Origin: Monosiga brevicollis MX1 | Lineage: Eukaryota > Opisthokonta > Choanoflagellata > Craspedida > Salpingoecidae | Direction of reading: 5' to 3' | NCBI RefSeq assembly: GCF_000002865.3 | Contig: NW_001865039.1 | Location: 2,864,108 to 2,928,107, forward strand | Length of the DNA: 64,000 nt | Shown: positions 30,001 through 41,546 of the stretch, one piece after another | Position numbering within the stretch: position 1 is the stretch's first letter | Layout: each line of letters starts with the position of its first letter | Notes under the pieces: generated by a model | What the model was told of the DNA's origin: nothing | The model's input: only the letters and a program-made list of their open reading frames with translations | Databases searched by the model: none | Program-made: the position numbers and the translations under genes

Positions 30001-32427
30001 TGGCCCACCACGACATAGCTGGCTTGCACAAACTCCGGAATGACGGTAGAATAGTTGCTCTGTGCGAAGATGGGGGCGTTGTCATTTTGATCAGTCACGT
30101 CAACAAGAACGTAGGTCGAAGCAACGTGGTCGATCACACGGGGGTCATATGCCTCAACGTTGATAACAAAGGATTCTGAGCCTCCAGCTGCGAGAGCTTC
30201 GCGGTCGAATACGGTGCGCGTCGTGATCAGACCCGTGGAGTTGTCAATGGCAAAATAACCCGAAGCAGAGCTGGGCGAAACCTCAGTAATGCCGTAAACT
30301 ACGTTTAGATCTGCATCGCGATCCGTGACGACCAGCTGAACGACCGTGGTCCCCACGGCTTGGTTCTCCTCCACGTCAGCCTGGTATGCGGCATTGGATC
30401 CAACATTGCCAACAAATACGGGCAAGTTGTCGTTGATGTCTTCAATGCGTACGACGACCCAAGCCTGCGCAACGGGGCTTGTGCCGGTGTACTCAACCAA
30501 AAGTGTGAAGAAATCCGAATCGTATTGCTCCAGGTCGATGGTGGCGGTGGTGTAGAGTAGCCCGCTGGCGATGGCAAAGTTGCTACTACTCTGCACAATG
30601 CTTAGGCCACTTGAAACGGGCGAACCACCAAAGGCAAAGGTGCAAAGCTGCTGGCCTGCCGGCAGTTCCTCGGTAAGAAGAAGCTCATCGCCATTGACCA
30701 CGGTCACAATCGGAGAAACTGTCAAATCAGCCACCCCAACTCCGGGCAGGTCCACGCGAACAGTCGTCGTATTCACCTGTACGCCCCCATTGGTTTCGGT
30801 GACGGACACATAAAAGTACTCGTCCGGTTCAACGGCGTTATTGTCCACGACGGGAATGCGAATGCTTGCTTCACCGCTGCCGTCGACGAAGAGCGAGCCG
30901 ACGGTATTGGCAAAGTCGGTGTCAGCAGCAGAGGCCCGAAAAAGTCGGAGTGTCTCAAGTGCACCGACAGTGGTAATGCGGTCTGGGTTCGCCTCGTAGC
31001 TGTCCTCGCGTTGCTCAACGGCAGCAAAGAGCAGCACCTGGTTGCCAATGGTATGCGAGCTTAGGCACCGAACGGTGCCCGTGGCAGCCGAGTACACGGG
31101 TACCAGAGCATTCAGGGTCAAGTCAAGGCGGAAAATATCAAGCGTGGCATTGACAGAGGAATCGGCCGCATCACGCTCAGCACCAACAGCCACGAAGACG
31201 TTGTCTTCCACCGTGACGACTTGAACGGCTGAGGCGGCATAGACAGTGGCGGAAGGCGTATTGACGTTGAAGAAGGATTCAAGGGAGTTGACCCACAAGT
31301 ACACCTCAAGGGTTTGGGCATAGTCGTCCGTGCCGCCGTCGTTCGAGACGCGATTGGTCACAAAGAGGTACAGTTCTGAGTCAATGACGGCGGTTGTGGC
31401 ATCGGAGATGCCAGCGGTAGCAACGGTTGAGACTTTTTCAAAAGTGGCCGACGCGGTGTTGAGCTTGAAAACGCTAGAGTCTAAGGAGAAGTCTTGGGCC
31501 TTGACTACAATACCCCAGGTGCTCTCAAACATCTCGCTGTTGCCAACAAAAAGGTAGGTGTTGGAGTTCCAGATGAAGCTCTCCATTTTTGAAGCGCCTT
31601 GGGTGGTAATCGCGTGTTGCAGCTGAAAGCGCTGTAAGGTCGGGCTCCAGGCATAAATATCTGACTCGAGCTCGAGGTCGACACGATCACTATCCATGTA
31701 CTTAAAGTTGGAAAAGCCCAGAAAGAGGCTGCCATCCGCGGACGGGATCACCTCGACATCACTGCAGTAGGAGGTGGCAAATGTTTGCAGACGAGACCAA
31801 ACGCCGGTGGATGCCGAGCGGCGCCACACCTCCGAGTTGGTTTCACCACCGCCGTAGGATGATAGATTTCGGCGATTACAGATTGCGAGGTAATGGACGC
31901 TGTTCCACTCATAAAACTCAACGTCCACTGGCGAATTGGCCGCTATGGTCTGCACCAGTTCAACGCTATGGCCATCAATGCGCTGGATCATGATGGACTG
32001 AGAGAAGTACTCTGCCAGGGCCATGTACGTCTCATCACCAATGGTCACAGTGTCTTGGGCCTGGGCTGCCAAATTGTTCTGGGCTGCCAACTTGGTTGCA
32101 TGCAGAGTACCTGTGGGCGAGTGAAGAGGGATCAAGCGCGAGTAAGATTAAGCAAGATTCGACGAGGCTAGAGAGGATTGAGTGGATGAAGGCAAGAGAT
32201 GCGGTCTGGTCTTTGCTTGCAGTGATTGAAGCGCAATCGCGTACCAGTGCCTGCAGAGGAAGTGGCCGTCACCCCTTGCGTAGAGACGGTAAGGGTTGAT
32301 GAGGCATTGTGGGCTTGAATCACCAAGGTGGCTGCATCACCTGCCACCTGCGTCGTGACCTGCAGCGCCGAGGCTGCGGAAGCGATAGCAAGCAACGTGA
32401 CGACCAGCCCTGCGAGGCCCAGAGAAC
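21013..32427 (-). CDS. giant transmembrane cadherin: EAR propeller, Calx-beta, about 23 EC repeats, Thr/Pro stalk, two FN2 modules
   Basis: Very large adhesion-type membrane protein. A signal-peptide core ([17 protein letters not shown]) lies in the exon at 32427-32245; the start codon is in an earlier exon I could not place. One exon, 32110-22100 (10,011 bp), holds the following in order. First is a propeller of EAR/EPTP-like repeats ([26 protein letters not shown]), about 32030-30950. Next is a Calx-beta segment ([19 protein letters not shown]), about 30920-30740. About 23 cadherin repeats follow, with 20 or more DxNDN-type linkers (30430-22990), then a Thr/Pro mucin-like stalk and an FN2 module ([15 protein letters not shown]). 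Short exons follow, a second FN2 ([15 protein letters not shown]) near 21475, one TM helix (about 21165-21075) and a short basic cytoplasmic start VVVRKKR. The tail after that depends on splicing. Confidence 0.9.
22541..22705 (-). repeat. 12-bp minisatellite coding (TPTT)n in cadherin stalk
   Basis: Tandem units of GGTAGGGGTAGT type on the + strand, read on the minus strand as Thr-Pro-Thr-Thr repeats. It sits inside a longer Thr-rich stretch (about 22280-22780) that forms a likely O-glycosylated stalk. The G runs are regularly spaced on the template strand. Confidence 0.85.
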
Positions 32428-33256
32428 CTAAACATTGAGGCAGTCGAGTGGCATGTGAGGTGCACGAGATGGGCGCCCGGCCTCCTACAACGGAGACCTT
32501 GAATGGGAAGCAGCGAGCTTCAAGAACTCGGGCTCAACGAAGAAGCATTTGGCAAAACACGACGCGAAATCAATGCAACAAACCTTGCCGCACGATCATG
32601 CTGGCCGTTTGATCGCCAGTCCGGAGCGCGTGGTGTGGAAAGAAATGGAAGTTAAGAAATGCAGTCAGTATGAAATGATTCAGCTGCTCCAAGATCAAGC
32701 AGTCGTTTTGCAGCCGAAGCGCCTTGTCATCGGCTCGAGCCGAATCACGACCTCTTCAGTCAGGCCGGCTGCGTGGTCGACGGTGACGGAAAGTGGCCCG
32801 CCAAGAATGCACAGAAGGGTGCTGCTGGCATGTGTCTTTTCTCCGCCCATCAGTGCCAAGCAATGCTTTTTGTAAGCCTTTGGTAGTTGTTGTTGGTGTT
32901 CTTCAACACAACATGCACATTTGGTAGCACAAGACAAGGGAGGGGTTTTGCGGCAATTGGTTACAGTTTAGAGCGGTGGAGTGTACTTGCCGCCACACTT
33001 GAATTGTACTGTGAAACAATGCCCATCCCTCTTTTTTTTTTTTCAAATTATTCAGTCGTCCTCCCTACCAAATCAAAATATCAGCCACAACAGCTGTTGT
33101 CAATAGCGTCTGAAATCAGTACGCGAAACCAGTGAAGGTACATTTTATTGTAAGACAAAAAGGTCGAGTCGAACGGCTCCAAGCTGTTTTCTGATTTCGA
33201 GCTGGTGGGAGCGGGGACAGGCGGGCAGAAGCTCGGCTGGTCCCTGAGCCAGGGCG
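32428..33256. promoter_or_regulatory. divergent region between cadherin and XPG-fusion genes
   Basis: About 830 bp. It should contain the first cadherin exon(s) with the missing ATG, and both promoters. A T run lies near 33032-33043. No convincing coding exon was identified. Confidence 0.4.
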
Positions 33257-36200
33257 ATGGGTGTTCATTCACTGTGGCAATTGCTGGAGAAAGCTGAGCG
33301 GCCGGTCCAGCCCGATGAGTTGGAGGGGCAAATCTTGGCTGTGGACGTGAGCATTTGGCTGCACCAGATTGTGCGGGCGATGCGTGATCGACAAGGCAAC
33401 CTGGTTCAAAATGCCCATGTACATGCGCTCCTTTCCCGGTTGTGCAAGCTCCTGTATCACCAGATTAAACCTGTTTTTATTTTCGATGGCGCAGCGCCGG
33501 CCATCAAGCAGCAGGCTGTGGTAAGCGCTCCTTTTCCTGCCGAGCCAAAGCCGTAGCTATGCCTCAACGTTTTGCGTTGTAGGCTTGGGCATCCCTATCG
33601 CCAGCACCTGTGCTCTCGTCCTCAGCCCAAGCCTCTCCGTCGTCGAGATTTTTGTGTCTGTGCATATGTACTGATGCGGCATGGTGGGGTTGCTGCATAC
33701 TCTAGGCTGAGCGACGTCGCCGAATCACGCAGGGCTCCGACGCCCTCCAAAAGGCCCAACGGCAGCTGCTCCACAATCGCCTCAAGCAACACGTAGGCCT
33801 TTGCCCTCGACCCACCTTGAGTGCCGCAGACATGACGAAGCCACTGCTCACTGAACCCACACGCTGACGTCCTGGCATTTCCATATCGGACATCCTTTGT
33901 ACTTAGGTACTACGTGGGGATACGACGACCGCGTCCGACAAACTTGTTGCAGGTCATGATTTGAAGAGCCGTCATGGTGAATCCGATATGTTTGACCTGC
34001 CCGAACCTAGTAGAGCTCAATCCTCTTCCAGCGAGGACGAAGGCAAGGAAAGCAACGATGAGAGCGAGGCTGATGACCTCATGGCCCTCAAAGCTGGTTT
34101 GCCGCTGTTCGAGCTGGATTTGGATGAGGATGAGGATCTCGCTGACTCTTTGTGGCAGCCGAAAGCACGCAGTCCTGTTCGACGCCATGCCTCTGCATCT
34201 CGGCAGCGACACCCTCGTCAGCGCTCCCACCGTTCCTCGCGCCCACGACGGAGCCCTGTTGCGCTGGGAGAGTTGGCCCAACGATATAATCAGATCCTGG
34301 CCGACCAGGCTGCCGAGCGCAGCGACGAGGAGGCCGCTTGGGATAGAGACGTGCAAGATCAGCTCGCCACGGCACTTTCCGGGTCAGAAGACGACCTTAT
34401 TCTCATCGGTGACGATGCTGGTGATGCCGGACCGGGCAGCACGCAGGCATCGGGGTTGGATGAAACCACACTTTCACCCCATGCCTCATCACCCTCGCAG
34501 GCACCACCACACACCAACGTGGAGGAAACACCGGGGACTGCCTCAGCGGCGCAGGTCCTTGCTGCCCGCGATCCTCGTGGCGGATTTCGTGCAGGCATGC
34601 AATATGAGATTGACACGACCACCATTGATATTTTTTCCCATGACTTTGACCAGCTGCCCTTGGAAATTCAGTATGAGATCATCATGGAGCGCCGTGAGCT
34701 GAATAAAAACCGCTCGCGACGTTCAAAGTATGGCGGACCTTCCGAGTCCAATGCTTTCTCGTCCACTCAGGTACGTGTTCGTCCATTTTGTCGCCCCAGC
34801 CACCTCCACCGTTTCCCAGCTTCAGGATCACGCGAGGGCGTGTTCTTATCATGGGTTATGCTGCGCACACATCCAGCTATCAGGTGTGGTGCAACGCAAT
34901 CGTTTGAATAAGAAGCTGGAGGACATTCGTCAAGCGCTATTGCGTGAGAACAACATGAACGGCCTGGCTGTACACAAGGTCGTGTCTGAGGAGAACACGG
35001 TGTTTGTGTTGGCTGAGCGGTGCGTTCGTGGGCGGGGCACCTTGCGACTGCCGCACCCGCCCGCCTCTCATGCATGCGTTTGTCATTTTCAATTGTGCTT
35101 GATGCTGCAGAACGGATGATCTAATGCCTGTGCCCAGCAAATCGTCAACGCCCCCACCCGAAGCACCCTCCAACGCTGGGGGCGACCCTACAAGCACATC
35201 TTCTCGGAAAGCCCACGCACCCGAAGATTCGGATCGAATGGGTTCAAACTCTTTTTTGTTGAACCAAGCGACCGCCATGAGCCCGCCTGCCGACGAGGAC
35301 GATGCGCTTTCCGAGAGCTCGCTCTCTTTTGCTGAGCTTGACGAGGATGACGAAGAGCGCCTGGCCGAGGTTGCTTTTATAGAGACGGCGCCTGTCACTT
35401 CTGCCAGCAAAAGCTCGACCAACGCGTCCGCTGATCTCGTCGAACCTGCCGCGGCGACCACCTCACTAGAAGCCCCCATGGCGCCGTCGACCGAGCCAGT
35501 GTCGAACCCTGCACTTCCACAACACGACAGCGCAGCTATTGCGGCTGCCAAGGAGGAGGAGGAGGAGGCGGCTATTGGTCGACAAGTGGATCCCATCGTT
35601 AAGACCTTGGAGCGTGGTGTAGCACCAGCGCCCTCAGAAACGGATGAGGCTCTCTGGCATCGGCCTCTGTTAGGCCTGGGTCAGCGGATACAAGCCCAAC
35701 CAGCGGCACATCGCAAGTTGCGCAGCTTGATCCTGCAGGGTTCTGATCATGAGAGCGACGCAGGTAGCAGCAGCGACGAGGACGCATCCACTGTAAAACG
35801 CGAGCCGGTCTCTGAACCCACGACTGATGTGATGGTAGAGGACCTTGGGGACATGGGCGCTTTGCCAGCCCAGCCTGCAGCAAGAGCCATCAAAGTTGAA
35901 CCCGAGTCAACACCCACAGTAGACCCGGAGTCCTCACGTATCGTCACCAAACCGGTTCAGCCACAAACCGACGACGAAAGCGAGACCGACGAGGTGATAG
36001 TTGCCCACCGCGTCGCAGACGTGACAGTGCGCCCTGCACCCAAGGTCTCGACCTCTCAACAGCCCACCGCAGTGGCGCGCAGTGCGGCCGCCGACCACGC
36101 GAAAACTCACACCAAACCCGCCATGCAACCGGAAACGGAAGCGAGCCTAATGGCCGAGGCCACCCAGCTTGAAGGACGCGTGCGGCGAGCGGCTCGGACG

Positions 36201-38265
36201 GCCGGTGATGTGACCACGGAAATGATTCACGATGTGCAGCACATGCTGATGCTTTTTGGCTGCCCGTACTTGATTGCACCCCAGGAAGCCGAAAGCCAAT
36301 GCGCTCAGCTCGAGCTCTTGGGACTGACACAGGGTACAATCACGGACGACAACGACGCCTTTTTGTTTGGCGCTGCCAAAGTCTATCGACACATGTGCTC
36401 CGCCGCCAAGACACCGGCACTCTTTGCTGCTGCTGATCTCAAGCATCTCCTAGGCATGGATCGCGAGAAACTCATTTCACTTGCTTACGTGCTGGGCAGT
36501 GACTACAATGCCGGAATTAAGGTGGGTAGGCAGCATGAGGTGGTGCCTTGCCATGCAAGCTATGTGAGTGCTGATGCTTTCTCTCACCAGCGCACTTCCC
36601 TGCGTTTTTGCCCTCTCCCTTTGGCTCCCGGCGTGTCTTGTTCTCCAATTGCAGGGTGTGGGACCCGTGACTGGGTTGGAGATTATTGCCGAATTTCCAG
36701 GTGGAGCGCAGGGTATGAGGGAGTTCAAGCAGTGGTTAGAGTCTTGCACTGGGCGCACTGTATACCCACCCAACCAATCCGCCACGCGCTGTCGCTTGCA
36801 AAAGCAATTGTTTGGAAAGGTTGAGTTTCCGCCCGGGTTTCCCAACCCGTTGGTGGAGCAGGCCTATTTGCAGCCGGTGGTGGATAAAGGCGAGGAGGCT
36901 TTCTCATGGGGTGAGATAGATCTGGACGGCTTGCGGGATTTTGTTCATCAGAAGCTTGGATGGGAACAGCGGCGTGCGGATGACTACGTTGTGCCTGTCA
37001 TTCGGCGTGCTAATGAGAAGCGGTCCCAGCTCAAGATCCATCAATACTTTTCGCGAGCACGTCTCGAGCGTCCTGCGCGACGAGCTGGCCAAAAACGCCC
37101 GAACGTGACAAAGCCCAGTGATGCTGGAGCGGTCTCAACCGCCACAGCCGCCGACCTTGGTAGCATTCGCCTCGCACGCGCCGTGGAGCGGCTCAAGGGT
37201 GGAGCCGAGCCGGAGCAACTTACGGCCAACCCTGAATCGCCACGGTCGTCTCAATTATCGCGCAAGCGCACTGCTGGTGACCGCTTGAAGAAGACTTCCA
37301 CGAAGAAAATGGTCGTGCATACGCCCTATCAACTTTATGCCCTGGCCATGCGCGCTTCTCTTCGTGAAAAGGGCTTAAAGGGCCGTGACCTTGTGAAGCA
37401 CACGTCGCTAATGTGGCGCTCTTTGGCTGACACTGACCGGGCTGTATGGGAGACCAAGGCCAACGAGGAGCGGGCGGCACGACTGCGACGGTTGGCCGAG
37501 GCAGAGGACGATGAGGCGCTCTTGACAGCAGTGGCAGAAGAGGCCGAACAGGAGCTGGCGTCAGCAGCGGCGGCTAACACGGCTACAGCACCCGCTGGCA
37601 AGCAAGCAGGCGCACCGCCAGCCAAAGCCCGCAAGGTATTGGACGCAGATGCTTTTTTTGACGCTTTACATGCGTCGCCAGAGTCGGTGCCGGCCATTGT
37701 CTCAGTGAATCGTGGTCCCGTGTTGGTGCTTTGGGCTACCATCGTGGCCAAGGCCAGTGGGTACGCTTGGTCTGAAGGATTGACCTTGGGTCGGGCTTTG
37801 GCGAATGCTTTCGCAGCCAAGAAAGGACAACATTTGGGTTTACAGCTGCACGGTGGCGAGGAGGTGGATGCGGAGACACTGGCTGGGCAATTTCCCACGG
37901 GGCATGTCATCACGTTTATGGGAACCCCGTTGGCCGTAGTCAGGCAAGACGGGCGACTGCGTGCGGCCTCCCAAGGGCGTGTGTTGGATCCATTGGATGT
38001 GCTGGCCCACCTGCGTCGGAAATTTGGTGATGCATTGGCCGTTTGCGTCCAGGTCTTGCAACAGCTGGCATCGGCCATGCCCAACCCCTTTGTACTGCAG
38101 ACTGAAGCTTACCGCTTGTATTTGCAGTTCCGCCCATCCGTGGCGACTGGCACCGCGGGCTGGGGCCAGGCGGGTGACTTTGTTTTGGCGGTGGTGCGCC
38201 AGCTCGTGCACGAGCGTTTAGAGCACCAACAGCTTCAGGACCACGACCCAGCAAGTCTGTCATGA
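33257..38265 (+). CDS. ERCC5: XPG/Rad2 structure-specific nuclease fused to HMG box and a bacterial-type C-terminal domain
   Basis: The N-terminus MGVHSLWQLLEKA and the acidic residues in AVDVSIWLHQ and FIFDGAAP mark the XPG N-domain. The long spacer has FDQLPLEIQYEIIMERREL and QRNRLNKKLEDIRQ, as in XPG. The I-domain keeps LIAPQEAESQCAQL, TDDNDAFLFGA and LGSDYNAGI. After the intron, GVGPVTGLEIIAEFPG is the helix-hairpin region, and SQLKIHQYFS is a PCNA-binding (PIP) box. So the nuclease, which makes the 3' cut in nucleotide excision repair, looks intact. The same last exon then continues without a stop into an HMG-box-like segment (TPYQLYALAMRASLREKG to VWETKANEERAARLRRL, about 37321-37500). 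It ends in a 200-residue domain (about 37650-38240; VLVLWATIVAKASGYAWSEG, RRKFGDALAV, GWGQAGDF). From memory this resembles an uncharacterised bacterial family. Confidence 0.88.
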
Positions 38266-38825
38266 TTCGTCTGGCCAGCGTTGGCAGTCTGAGCGTTTGT
38301 GACATATAAATAATCCAATTTGGGCAGGCCTGAGGCCAATCAGATCCCATATGAGGTCAAACGCATGATGCTTTCTTGTGCCTGTAAGTTGTCTACGTAA
38401 AAGCGAGCATAGAGAGTTTAACATTCAAGGTGTCAAGTTCATATTGGAAGGGCTGTATTGAAAATCCAAGGTGTTGCTTTCATGTATTTTTTGAAGGAGA
38501 GAGAGGCTGAACCTCTTGGGGCAGACATCACGCTCGTGTTGGCTAGCTAGCTTCCCGCATTGGTCCCGCTGGCGTGGTAGCCCAGCAGGAGGCTGGTGGT
38601 CTTTCATCCTGGCCTGCTGTGCTGCAGGCGAGAGGCTCTTGCTGACGGGACAAATGATCATCCACAAGCCTGTCTGAGCCGTCAAGGGCCACAGCGCGTG
38701 TTGTTGCCACTGTCCTCGCCGGCTGCTCTTTTCCGCGCTAGGTGCAGCGTGCGTGCGGCTACAGCAGTCGTCCACGGCCAGTGGTGGTACATTGGGTGTA
38801 CGGCATGACCTGAACCAACACGCCC
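38266..38825. other. spacer between XPG fusion and DENND5-like gene
   Basis: About 560 bp between same-strand genes. An ATAAATAA-type AT-rich site near 38304-38315 may be the XPG polyadenylation region. No coding segment is supported. Confidence 0.4.
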
Positions 38826-41500
38826 ATGATGGCTGCTCCGTCCGAGCCACCACCAGCACTGGTGGACTTTATGCTGGTGGCTGGCATAGACCCGGAGAAG
38901 GATTTGGAGACTGACGTCCAGCTCGATGACCAAGGTATGACCTGCACCTGCTACTGGCTCTTGACCCCGACCCAAATGTTGTTGGTCGAACAAGAACTTC
39001 ACACCCGCCCGTGATGCATCCATAGCCATGTCCTATAGCCCCACTAGACGTCCGTACTTGGCCCATGTCTTGGATCACTTTCCCCACCACCGCCCATGGC
39101 ACCCTGATTTTGACCCAGCCTCAATTGCCTTGGTGAGCGTGTGCGACGTGCATCTTGTCGTCTTGTGCCAAGGGGAAGCCCTGCTAATGATAGCAACAGC
39201 CGAGGACCAGCTCGCTGCCACCAAGGCTCACATACGAGCCGCCCGCGCCATAGGTCTGTTTTCCGCGTGGTTTGCGCTTCAAGCGAGCCAACGACAGTCG
39301 CCGGGCGTCTTTCCACACGTTTGTGCTGACCAAGGAGGAAGGCACACGTATCTATGGCGCGGCGTTGCTCGTGTATGAGAAGGTCACGGACGAAAAGATC
39401 CTACAAGCGGTGCGCACAATCCCACTCATGGACTTGCCCAAATTCCAGTGGCCTGTTTCACGTTCCATCTGATCTTCTGCACCCTGTGCTAGATGGCTGT
39501 GCTGACCACCATGTACAACGCACAGCAACAGCATGAAGCCAAGAACAAGTGGGTAATTTGGGATGTGGCATAGGCCTCCTTATCATGCTAGAGAGCCTCA
39601 TAATGCTCATAATGCTTGGTTTGGTTTGGCAACATTTCAAGCAGAAACCGCCTAGCCAGCCCTAGCGAGTCAACGGACTTTGCCACGGATGAGCTTTATG
39701 CTCCCAAGGCCATCTGTATTTTGTCTCGCGTATGCCGAAAAATCATTGCACTGGGTGCTTCCGCGCACTTCTTCGTGGGCTCTGCTTACAGCACCCTCAC
39801 AATAGCTTCTGTGGCCTTGCTCGATAGCTGCCTGCCGTGGCGTCTCTGGAAGCATACTTGCGCCAGCTTTATGTTTTATCACAGCAAGACGATAAGCCGC
39901 CGCTTTTGGTGCGTGGCAAAATTCTTGTACATCCAGTGTGCCCTCCCAACACATCTTCTCTCGGCCCTCGTCTAGTGGTCAGCACCAGTTCATCACCGGT
40001 GCTTAGGTCGAGCGCTGTGTGGCCAACTTGTTGCACAAAGTTCCCTTTGTGCCACCAGGCTGCACCATCTCCTTTGGCGTGGCCTCAGACATTGTGTGCC
40101 ACCGGCCGGGCACTAAAGGATTTCCGATGTTTGAGTACTCCATGCAGCGCCTGTTTCTTCTCTTCAGCCCCGACGTGGTTATTAAGATGTTAACGTGTGT
40201 TCTTTTGGAGAAGCAACTCATCATCCGGTCGACTGGTACGTGAAGTTTGTCTTGGTGTTGGAAAAGTCTTCGGTGTGTTCACGTCTGCTCACACCTTGGT
40301 TGGCTGACGCCGCCTGAACCAGATTACGAGCTCCTTGTGCTTGTGGCCGAATGCATCACCGTGCTCATGTACCCCTTCAAGTGGATCCACGTCTATGTTC
40401 CCATCCTGCCCTCAACGGCGCTGCATTTTATTGAGGCACCTGTGCCCTACATTATGGGGCTTCACGCAGACGTTCAGATCGATGCTGCCGTAGAGGTGCG
40501 GCTCCGTGGTCACAACTATGGCGTTTGCTTGCTTTCTTCTTTGACTTGTAACCGATGCTTGGTTCTGAATGCCGTGGACGACACTGCTCTTTCTCCCCGT
40601 CATAAGCGGTGGTCTCGGGTTGATTTTTTTGACCCTTTTTTTACTGAATCTTGTGCCGGTGCGCGTGAGCTAGGCTCCTTGCGTTGTAGATGTGGTGCGT
40701 GGCCGGTTCACCATGCCTGAAGACGTGCCGGCCTTTCCCCATGCCAATAAGCTGGTAACAGCTTTGAACGAACTCATCAAGGTAGGGCTTACATGGCCGT
40801 TCCTTGTTCGAACACATTGTTTTGACCTGTGCCCTTGAATCAGTTCATGGGGTTTGTGGTCGCTCGCAGGCCAACAGCAGCGGCAGCTTCTCCGCTTCGA
40901 TCGCAAAAGGAGGCGTGAAAGGTACGTTAAGAAACACATTCGGCGGCAACAAGGAGTGCGGGGTGTCTTCACGTGCTCACGCGGATCAACGCTCAGGTCT
41001 GCGTGCGTTGGTATCCGGTGCCACGCTGCCTCAACAACCGAACAACCCTGGTACATGGGCCGATCGTCAATTTACGCTGGCTGTACGAGCTCTTCTCCTA
41101 TCAACCTGGATGGATATTTTACAAGGCTACGACACCTACATGGTCACGCCTGAGAGTGCGGAAGATTGGGCTCAAGGTGTGTCACAAATTTTGAGCCATC
41201 CTGGTCTTTCAACTCCATGATGTCTGTGATGTGCAAGACTTTTGAATTTCCAAACCTGACAGCATACTGAATGGAACGCGGTGTGTAGGGCGTATGGGTG
41301 ACAACATCTTTGACAAGCTTGCTTTTCTCAGCGACCAACCAAAGTCTAGTGTACCATTTCTTTCCGAATTTGTCGAGACGACTCTTTTCTCAAATTTTGT
41401 GATGGAGGAGGTGAGTGTTACGTGATACAAGGTCCTCGTGCAGGTCGACAGCTTGACAGACTCATTGTTTCTCGCGCGCTCTGATGCTCCTTGCTCGTGC

Positions 41501-41546
<46 letters not shown>

